Part shown: positions 56,037-64,000 of the stretch, piece after piece
Layout: each line of letters starts with the position of its first letter
Position numbering within the stretch: the first letter of the stretch is position 1
NCBI GenBank assembly: GCA_028671895.1
Contig: JAPMAC010000207.1
Coordinates: 8,122,001-8,186,000 of the forward strand
Direction of reading: 5' to 3'
Length of the DNA stretch: 64,000 nucleotides
Origin: Oenanthe sinensis
Lineage: Eukaryota; Streptophyta; Magnoliopsida; Apiales; Apiaceae
Notes under the pieces: model-generated
Database searches by the model: none
The model's input: only the letters and a program-made list of their open reading frames with translations
What the model was told of the DNA's origin: nothing
Position numbers and translations under genes: made by a program

Positions 56037-58888
56037 AATAACTACTTTTAAATGAATATTCAAGAATAATATTCATTTATTAAATAAATATCCAAATGAT
56101 ATTTATTAGATGATAAACAATTAATAACTTATATTTAAATGAATAATCAAGAATAATATTCATTTATTAAATAAATATCCAAATGATATTTATTAATTGA
56201 TAAACAATTAGTAACAAATTTTAAATGAATATTCAAGAATAATATTCATTTATTAGATAAATATCCAAATGATATTTATTACTCCCATTTAATCCCTTTA
56301 TCGTAAAATATTCTAATATTTATATACTTGGAATATTTAGAACCCCTAATTTAAAATACACTGTCTCCGGTTTCTCCCGAATTATAACAGTATTTAAAAT
56401 AACTCTCCAACTCCCGGTCTACGTTTTGAAAATACGAATACCTGCTCTACTCCTAGAGCCTTTATACACACCGGCATATATCTATAATACTTTATAGCAT
56501 ATAAACCAAAACATTTACGATTACTCTAAATCGTATTTCAATCATTTCGTATTTTAATCAACAGTTATATCACAACAACAACAGCAGTATTTCAAATACA
56601 TTAAGTACATGTTTCAAAAACTTACATAAGCATAATTATACGAATGTTTTAATATGTAAAACATAGGGATAGAAAACTTGCATAAGCATAATTTAATTTC
56701 ATATGCAACTTAAGAATATAACCTTTTGAAAATACAAGTATAAGGTTAGGAAAACTTGCCTGGAATCCAAGACACGTTCTCAGAATCCTACTCTTTCCTG
56801 ATTTTCTATCAATAGATATCATAACCTGGATTAGTACTCTTAATCCAATCAACTACTTATATTACTAATAAGTATAATCAGTTAATCACATATTGAGTTA
56901 TTCTTAGTAATTCTCACTTTAGACATCCAACTTCTAGCATTTTTAGTAATTTGAGTTTTAATCCGATTAACTCGAATCTTTCTCTGGAGTCATCCTTGAC
57001 ATCCCTAGTATCTTAGGTAAAAGTTTCACATGCACGTAAACATCCTAGCTATTTCGACGATAGTCTCAAAGTTGGTTATTAACGTGGTTTCTAAGTTATG
57101 CGATACCTTTAGTAAATCGGTCATAACTTTTGACTCGTAACTCCAAATGACGCAAACTTAGCGCGCAAACGATCTAGAGAATACCTAGAATACAATCATC
57201 AAAAATTGCCCCTGGACAGAGGACTCATTTTCAACTGTCCAAAACAGGGCAGTAGCTTCTCCTATGAACAGCGTCACCGCGCAACTTTGATTTCAACATT
57301 TTTATAAAATCGAAATATTATCATCTGGGCATGAAAATTTACAGGGGCCTTAATAACTGTCCAAGATATTTTTCCTCCAAATTTCATGATTTTTGACAAC
57401 TGTTAAAGGGTCCGTTTATATTTACGAAGATGGATTCCCGAAACAGTTTGGTTGTTTTAGTTGCTTTCACTAAATTTGGCTTATCTCCTAAACCGTATAT
57501 CGGAATAACATGATTCAAGCGTCAAAACGATGTATGAAACAAGGCCTAACCAACTATGGCCAGAGGCCTTTGGGGCCAGTAGCTTGACATTACGATTTTC
57601 ACAGTTTAAAAGAGTGTTTACGAAAATCGGGCATTACGACGGCTATAAACGTAACATTTTCCGGATTCAACCAATCGTGAATCCATTCCAACCAACACTC
57701 ATCCTCACTCTTTACAGCATGGCAACAACAATAAGTTACTCATTTCACCATTACACTATATCATCAATACAAGAACTCAACCAAAAGCTTAACATCAACA
57801 TATCTTTACCATACTTAGCTTAAGACTTCATTCACTAACACTTCCATGGCATCATACTCACATAAAGCACAAGGGTTAGAGGTTGTCCATACCTTCACAA
57901 AGCTCAAACAACAACTAGATAGTGCTTGGAGTCCTTAGAGAAGCTTGATCTACCTTTGTTCTTAACTAAACATCAAGAAAACAAGCTTTAAAATTTTCGG
58001 AGTTACTATTCAGCTTCAACTTCCATGATTTATTTACCCCATCAAAACACCTCCAAAAATTATGAAATTAAATACGTACCTTCTATATATAGTGAAGAAG
58101 CTATGGTTAAAATTTGGTGATTTTTGGATGAGTGGAAATTAAGTTATGAATTTTTCTTTGCAGCTGGTTCAAACTGGGCAGAAACTAGAAGAAGTGGAGA
58201 AGAGAGCTTTTCTCAGCTTTTCTTTACTTGTGTTGGCTGATTTCTCACACAAAATGACTTGGTGGAGTGAAGAGTCAAGGTCAAGTACTAGCAAGGTTCC
58301 ATGAATTAGGGATTACCTTTCCTTTTTCCATGTTTTAAGGAACTATGTTTCCAAGTACTTGGTTGCTTACTTGGTTACTTTGTCTTGGCTAGTTTCCATT
58401 CTAGTTACATGGCAAGTACTTCTCCTTTTGGTTTCCCACCAAGTCTAGTTCCTAGTTGCATGGCTCTTAAGTGTATTTAACTTACCGTCCAATACTTAAT
58501 CATTAATCATTCACGTAATTTCGATTAATTTCCGAAAGCATTTCTTCGTAGGAATTTCGTAGCGTAAATCCTTAATATTCCAACCACTCTAATTCGATTA
58601 TAACCGTTAACTTTGTAAATTATAATCCTCCCGTTTATAACATAATTCTCTTATTCCTCGATATTTCGTAATTTACGAAACAATTAGTAAAAACGAAAAT
58701 CTTCGGATTCTGACCGCTTTTACATACACTTATTTTCTTCATACAACAATACCACATCTTTGGTTTTCCAATATTCCACCACTTACCTAGTGTGGGCTAA
58801 AAAGTTTTTCATAATCCGTAAAATCACTATTCATCAGGGTCGTTTATAAATAAATAAAAAAAATCGTCCAAAAATCCGGGTTATTACA
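56037..58888 (-). repeat. Tekay-2 5' LTR, U3 side (part 2)
   Basis: Continues 43710-45910. The minus-strand start TGTAATAACCCGGATTTTTG is at 58888, followed on the plus strand by TSD TTTAG. 56691-58888 is the reverse complement of 25195-27391. The 97-codon ORF at 57530 and its mirror at 26551 are LTR sequence, not genes. Confidence 0.88.
56042..56285. repeat. AT-rich 86-87-bp tandem repeat in the Tekay-2 LTR
   Basis: Three units starting near 56048, 56135 and 56221, each with AATGAATATTCAAGAATAAT and AAATATCCAAATGATATTTA hairpins. A fourth unit lies at 45830-45910 across the Tat insertion. Confidence 0.85.
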
Positions 58889-59391
58889 TTTAGGTATTTG
58901 GTATCCTAGAGATTCTGGTTTTAATCTAATAGGCTACTCAGATGCAGATTATGCAGGTTGCAAAATAGACAGGAAAAGTACTACAGGCATCTTTCAATTT
59001 CTAGGAAACAAAATTGTGTCATGGTTTAGCAAAAAGCAACACTCAGTATCTACTTCAACTGCAGAAGCTGAGTACATTGCTGCTGGAAGTTGCTGTGCTC
59101 AATTATTATGGATGAGGAATCAATTATTTGACTATGGGTTCAACATGAACAAGATTCCTATTTTCTGTGATAATACAAGTGCCATTGCAATAACAGAAAA
59201 TCCGGTGCAACATTCCAGAACCAAACACATTGACATAATGTATCATTTTATTAGGGATCATGTAATGAATCTACTTTTAATAGATTAGTCTGTGAACAAC
59301 AACTTGCAGACATTTTTACCAAACATTTAGATGAATCTACTTTTAATAGATTAGTCTGTGAGTTAGGTATGCTTAATTTTACTCAATCTTG
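58889..59391 (+). pseudogene. SIRE-R pol, RNase H end
   Basis: Continues 25047-25194 in frame through GIWYPRDSGFNLIGYSDADY. RNase H blocks KIDRKSTTG, VSTSTAEAEYIAAGSCCAQL and NPVQHSRTKHID are clear. After RDHVM the expected segment is replaced by a copy of downstream sequence bringing an in-frame TAG (59286-59288). The remaining C-terminus (ADIFTKHLDESTF, ELGMLNF) lies beyond it. Confidence 0.88.
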
Positions 59392-60068
59392 AAATGTATG
59401 CCAAGTTTCTTTTTGTAGCCATTGTTCACAAATATCTGTTAAAGCAAAGTGATCAATTGATAATTGTGTTAATTGTCAATGGATATTTAGCAGCTATCGA
59501 TGGATATATTTGATCAACAGATAAAATATATTCCTTTCAATGGATATTTATCTATCGACAGATAATTACCTCAGTAATTGTTTATCGATTGATAAATTCT
59601 TTCTTATTTGATCAACAGATAAATTTTACTCCTATCAATGGATATTAATCCATCGACAGATAATTACCCTGGTAGTTATTTATCGATCGATAAATGATTA
59701 ATTCCTTATTTTATTCATCGATGGTAATAGAATTTCTACAGTTTTATTCATCCGTTGATTAAATTATAGCCGTTGATTAATTACCTTATTTGTCGACAGA
59801 TGAATATACCCATCGATTGTCAATTATAGTAATTAACTTTAACTCCTTTTTCCTCACAACGGCTATATCCTTAATTAAAACAGTCTATTCAATTCTTCTT
59901 AATCACAGAAAATATAAATAGCGACAATAATTATTGCTTCATTCTCAATTGTTGTTTTATTTTCTATCTCTAATTGTTGTATCTCTGTTTCTCTCTCTCA
60001 AGTTTCTTTTTGTTTGTCAAATCCACTCATCCGTTTTCAAGTTCTTTCTAATCTCTCAAAAATCAGTA
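59392..60068 (+). other. SIRE-R pol-env spacer with GATGGATATT/CGACAGATAA repeats
   Basis: At 59455-59830 the words ATGGATATTTATC, TCGACAGATAATTACC and GATCAACAGATAAA alternate about a dozen times, partly as a ~100-bp tandem. 59900-60068 is T- and C-rich leader before the envelope-like ATG. Confidence 0.8.
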
Positions 60069-63000
60069 ATGGCACCTCAAAAGAAGATTGTTTCCTCAAC
60101 TGGGTTCACTTATGAACAAAACAACTTCACTGCATGTCTAACTGTGGATGATGCTCCCGTAGATTTTCATCCATTGATAAGATTTCTAGGAGACTGCAAA
60201 GTGTCAAAAGCTCTCAGTGAAGCAACAACAACAATAGTCTGTTCTTTTGTTGAGGAACTATGGAACTCTGCAGAAGTATCACAAGATGGGAATGTAATCT
60301 CTTATACTTGTAGAGGTAACTCTTATACTATTACAAGTACTGTTTTGTCTGAATGCTTAGAATTACCTGAAAATAATTGTGATAGGTCATCAACTAAAGA
60401 TGAAATTAGGGACATGTTAAAATCTATTAATTATGCTAATGCTGAAACTGGATTAGGTGAGGTTGTTAGGAAAAATCTTAGAAAGGAATGGAGCTATTTT
60501 TTTGATGCTATTATTAAAGTATTTTCTGGCAAAATAATTAATTTTGATGCAATTACTACAAGTATGCAAGAAATTGTTTATTCTGTCCTGTTTGATAAGT
60601 ACTTCAATTTTAGCACATTACTCCTAAATGAATTAACTGCTAAGTTAGGGACCAAGGCTTATAGGAAAAATAACATTTATTTTGCTAGATTCTTTATGCT
60701 GTTAATTAATGCCTCCATTGGAGAATATGAGATTAGTGCAGATATGGAGACACTAGAGCCATGGATGCAAAACAAAAGGGTCTTCAAGGATCTGGTGAGA
60801 ATCAACTTACATCCTAAGTTGTGCCTCATTTATCCTCCTTTTGTGCAAGTATATCTAAAGAAACTCAATTTCTCCTTTTCTACCTCTAGTATTCAAATTT
60901 CTTTGCCTTCTGCAACAATGGAGGGAGATGGAAATGCCCTCATCCCTCCTACCCAAGTTGCACAACCTTCCAAACACAAATCTAAACAAACCACCTCAGT
61001 AGTTTCTCAAAAGACTACTATTGTAAAAACTAAGAAAAGAAAAAAAACTGAGGGGAGTGTGAAGGTGGTTGATAAGGGTGAGGGAACTGGCCAACATCAA
61101 GAAAGCCAGAAGAATAAGGAAGGAGAGGTTGAGAGTGTCCAGCCAGCCACCATCCCAATCTCCCAACAGATTGAGGCTGTAATAAAGGATCTAAACACAT
61201 CCATAGTTGCACCTTCTCAACAAGGTGTAACTATTGAAAAGTGGTCTCAACCAGGACCACTAGATGGGGGTAAGGGACACAAAGTTCTACAGCCATACAA
61301 AAGGAGAAAGAAGGATAAAAATATTGCACAAGGAACACACACACACCTGCAAAGCCAAATACAGATTTGGTGGAGCCTTTAGTTTTTTCTTTTGATGTAT
61401 CTAAGAATTTTCCTGAGGCACAACCCCACTCTCTATCTATTTCTTCTCCTCATTCCCCCTCAAAATCTATTTCTTCAGAAGCATTGTTGATTGACAACTT
61501 CAATGTTTCAAATTCACTCTCATTGCAACTCAGGGTGGAGCCAACACTCTCACCTGTATCACCAAATAAGGGTAACACCTTGGTTGATCAGGTACCTACT
61601 GAAACTTCTCTCAAGTCAATGGATATTATTCAATCAACTGATAAATTCCAACATCCATTGACTAGTTCACTTCCATCGATGGATATCCTTACATCAATCG
61701 ACGAGCTCCCATCAATGGATATTCATCCATCGATGGATATTTCTTATCCATCGATTGACACCTTAATTCCAATTCATGAATCATCAAATGAAACACTTCA
61801 AGTGGCCAATACTCTACTAGGATTGAGTGGAGTGAGTGAGGTGTGTGAGAGGCAAGGTTTGCAGACCTTGGCAAAATGAGAGTGTGTGAATGAGGGGCCC
61901 TTAAATTCTTCTGAGGTGGCAAAATGAGAGGGTGTGAGCAAAGAGAGTTCCACCTTAGCAGGTGATGCAAAAGGAGAGGATAATAAGGGAGAGGTGAGAA
62001 TCCAGGATGAGATCCTGATGCAAAAACAGGGAGAAGAGAGTGAGAGAGAAAAGAATAGAGAGAAAACAATTTCACCATCTCAAGAAGCATCAACTTCTAA
62101 AACTGAGCAGGTTGCAGCAGAACTCACCTAGGAGTTGGGGTTGAAGTCAGGGGGAGATGGAGGAAATGGAGTCCCTGCAGGAGTTACAGATGCCCACATG
62201 GAAGTGGATGATGAGATTGAAGTCAACCTTGATGCTTCAACCTTTCACCATGAAGATCCACACTATCAAGAATTAGCAGAAGCCACTAATCAAGTAGCTG
62301 AACAAATGTTGGGATTGGTGCAAACAGAAGAACAATTCAGGAGTGGAAAGGAGCATCTAGCTAGTCAACCTGATGATGTATCCCACATGAATCCTAAAGA
62401 CTTTGAAGATAGTTCTGATGATGAACATCTAGACCCTGATGTGGCCAGTGATGAAACAAGTTTGGCTGATACTGAGAAGACCATTATTTCTCACTACAGG
62501 AGATCCATGGCTGAAGTGAATGTAGAGGATCCTTTGCATATAAGAATTTTTAACTTTTACAGGGACAACTTGAAAATTCAGACAATGCATGTCACAGGAT
62601 CTAAGTATGAATTAAAGAAGATCAGGGAGGCAATTGATAGTTCAAGGATGCACTTTGACACCACAATTGACTCAAGACTCAGCCTTACAATGTTAACCAG
62701 AATTAAGCAAAGGATAGATACTGAGTTTACAGCCAAAGACAACGTAGTGGCATGGAGAAAAGAGTGACTGCTATGGAGCACAACATGGACTTAATTCTGA
62801 AGAATCAAGTCACCCAAATCAATCTTCTGAACCAACTTTTAGCAACTCCAATTATTTATGCCTCCATGGCACAATCAGTTGCTGATAACAAAAATGGGGA
62901 GAAGTATGAGGAGAGGAAAAATGAAGTTGAAGCTGTAATCAAGAATACATAGTCTGTCATCTAAAGGAAAGATGCCAAATAGACATTGGCTCAACAAATT

Positions 63001-64000
63001 ATACAACAATTTGATTCCATTGTTAGCAAAAATAGGGAGATTGATGCACAGGTGCCAATTGCCATATTGCTAGACACTCTGGAGAAAGGAGAAATAAGGG
63101 TAGATGAAAGTAGTTCACAACCTGGTGATAGAAAAGGAAAGGGAAAGTTGATTGAAGATGGCAAGAAGAAAGAGAAATCTATCACAAGTGGAGGTGAGAA
63201 ACTATTGGGCAAAACAATAGTGGTTGGTGTGAAAGAAAGGGAGTAACAAGAAAAGTCACAAGAAGAACTAGCTATTCAGCTGCAAAGGAAATTTGATGAG
63301 GAGGATAGGCAAATAAGAGAGGCCAGAAGAAAAGAAGGTGAAAGGAGGCCAAGAACGAAACAAAGAGCAAACAAGCCTGCAGATGAACCAAAAACTTCTG
63401 GAGTTAAGAGAAAACTTGTTGTTGAGGAAAAAGAGGCTAAGGAGGAGAAGCCAAAAGAGGTGAAGCTTGAAAGTCAAGCTTCTGGGAGTGGTCAAGCCAA
63501 AGAAATAGAAGTGTTCAAACCCAAATCTGGGAATTTTTTGCCAATCAAGAGTGAAGGAATGATTGCAGTAAAAGGTCAAAGGAAGAGGGATGTTGATCTT
63601 CTTCACATTGAGTATGAAGATGGATCACATTCAACTTTCACATTCAATCAAGTCTTGGATCAAGGATATGGCATCTTAAGGAAGATCTACACCATGCTCA
63701 ACAGAAAGTACTATTTAACTGAAGAGCTAGGGAAAGCCATTCTTGAGAAGATGAAGAAGATAAGGGAGACACCTATTCAAGAAGAAAGGGATGACAGAAT
63801 CAAAATCTGGAACCCTGAAGGAAGGAAGGTTCTTCGTGAAACTTTCTACATGATGATCTACAAGGACAGAGAAGGCAGAGAAAAGTGCATTGATATTTGT
63901 CAGGAAATAAACAAACTGCCCAATCTGGAATTAAATCATCTTGCAAGCCAACTGGACTACAGGGTTGAAGATGAGAAGATTATGAAGGGATCCTTGTACA
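60069..64000 (+). pseudogene. SIRE-R envelope-like ORF (partial, many breaks)
   Basis: Envelope-like third ORF of a Sirevirus, starting MAPQKKIVSSTGFTYEQNNF and leaving the window open at 64000. The block RKEWSYFFDAIIKVFSGK and the following region align with the SIRE-Y homologue. Breaks: a shift in an (AC)n tract near 61335; TGA 61877-61879 and TGA 61925-61927; TAG 62129-62131; a shift near 62750-62765; three stops at 62950-62980; TAA 63244-63246. From 63247 the frame is open to the edge, with a basic-acidic coiled-coil stretch (KFDEEDRQIREARRK) then VLDQGYGILRKIYTMLNRKY. The segment 61618-61765 repeats PSMDI-like peptides encoded by the GATGGATATT word of the upstream spacer. No credible transmembrane segment seen. 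Confidence 0.75.

Larger units (their letters stand above)
25195..58888 (-). mobile_element. Nested Ty3/Gypsy (Tekay-like) element Tekay-2
   Basis: A 33.7-kb insertion in SIRE-R pol with TSD TTTAG (25190-25194 and 58889-58893). Orientation is minus: 5' LTR 58888 to 43710 (about 5.05 kb after subtracting the Tat insertion), PBS at 43694-43705, decayed pol, PPT at about 28208-28225, rearranged 3' LTR 28207 to 25195. Without its nested guests it is about 11.5 kb. Left and right U3 copies look above 99% identical by eye, so it is recent despite the dead interior. The Tekay/Del (chromovirus) assignment rests on LTR ends, PBS and PPT style and RT remnants; I could not see a chromodomain. Confidence 0.85.

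Noticed and set aside
57530..57823. 97-codon ORF, with an identical mirror at 26258-26551
   Set aside because: It lies within the Tekay-2 LTR and is duplicated only because the LTR is. No homology or codon signal seen.
59934..60068. Hydrophobic N-terminal extension (signal peptide-like) of the SIRE-R envelope-like ORF
   Set aside because: It has no ATG (the open frame begins at TTG) and is simply T/C-rich leader translated. The SIRE-Y homologue starts at the position equivalent to 60069.

Overview
The window is plant nuclear DNA, probably from a eudicot with a large repeat-rich genome. The species cannot be fixed from sequence alone. I find no host gene, rRNA, tRNA or CRISPR array. Essentially all 64 kb is LTR retrotransposon sequence, stacked by repeated insertion of one element into another. 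The evidence is paired LTRs, 5-bp target-site duplications (TSDs), primer binding sites (PBS), polypurine tracts (PPT) and recognisable gag, protease, integrase, RT and RNase H motifs.

Layout from left to right: (1) 1-2596 and 14052-14632, a minus-strand Copia/SIRE element (SIRE-L) entering from the left edge, with gag and its 5' LTR. (2) 2597-14046, a complete plus-strand SIRE element (SIRE-Y) inside the SIRE-L LTR, TSD ATTTA. (3) 14633-14956 and 24129-25046, part of a Ty3/Gypsy LTR, probably Tekay/Del type (Tekay-1). (4) 14957-24128, a plus-strand Copia/Angela (BARE-1-like) element inside Tekay-1, TSD AAAAT. (5) 25047-25194 and 58889-64000, a plus-strand SIRE element (SIRE-R) that leaves the window on the right. 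(6) 25195-58888, a minus-strand Tekay-like element (Tekay-2) splitting the SIRE-R pol, TSD TTTAG, with one rearranged LTR. (7) 28262-40295, a SIRE element with a dead interior (SIRE-D) inside Tekay-2, TSD CAAGG. (8) 45911-56036, a minus-strand Ty3/Gypsy Tat/Retand-type element inside the Tekay-2 5' LTR, TSD AATAA.

Most coding regions are damaged by single stops or homopolymer frameshifts. The best-preserved are the SIRE-Y pol (5910-9230) and the Tat gag-pro-RT frame (51630-55538). The Tat element also has a convergent, apparently spliced antisense ORF with its own TATA box.

The most unusual structure is the left end of Tekay-2. A 3-kb fold-back LTR leaves the 33.7-kb insertion with two U3-type ends, and a 13-nt microhomology sits at the strand switch. 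Other points of interest are two elements with nearly identical LTRs but ruined interiors, short motifs shared between non-coding spacers and envelope-like coding sequence, and one 13-nt context around in-frame UGA codons in two SIRE elements.
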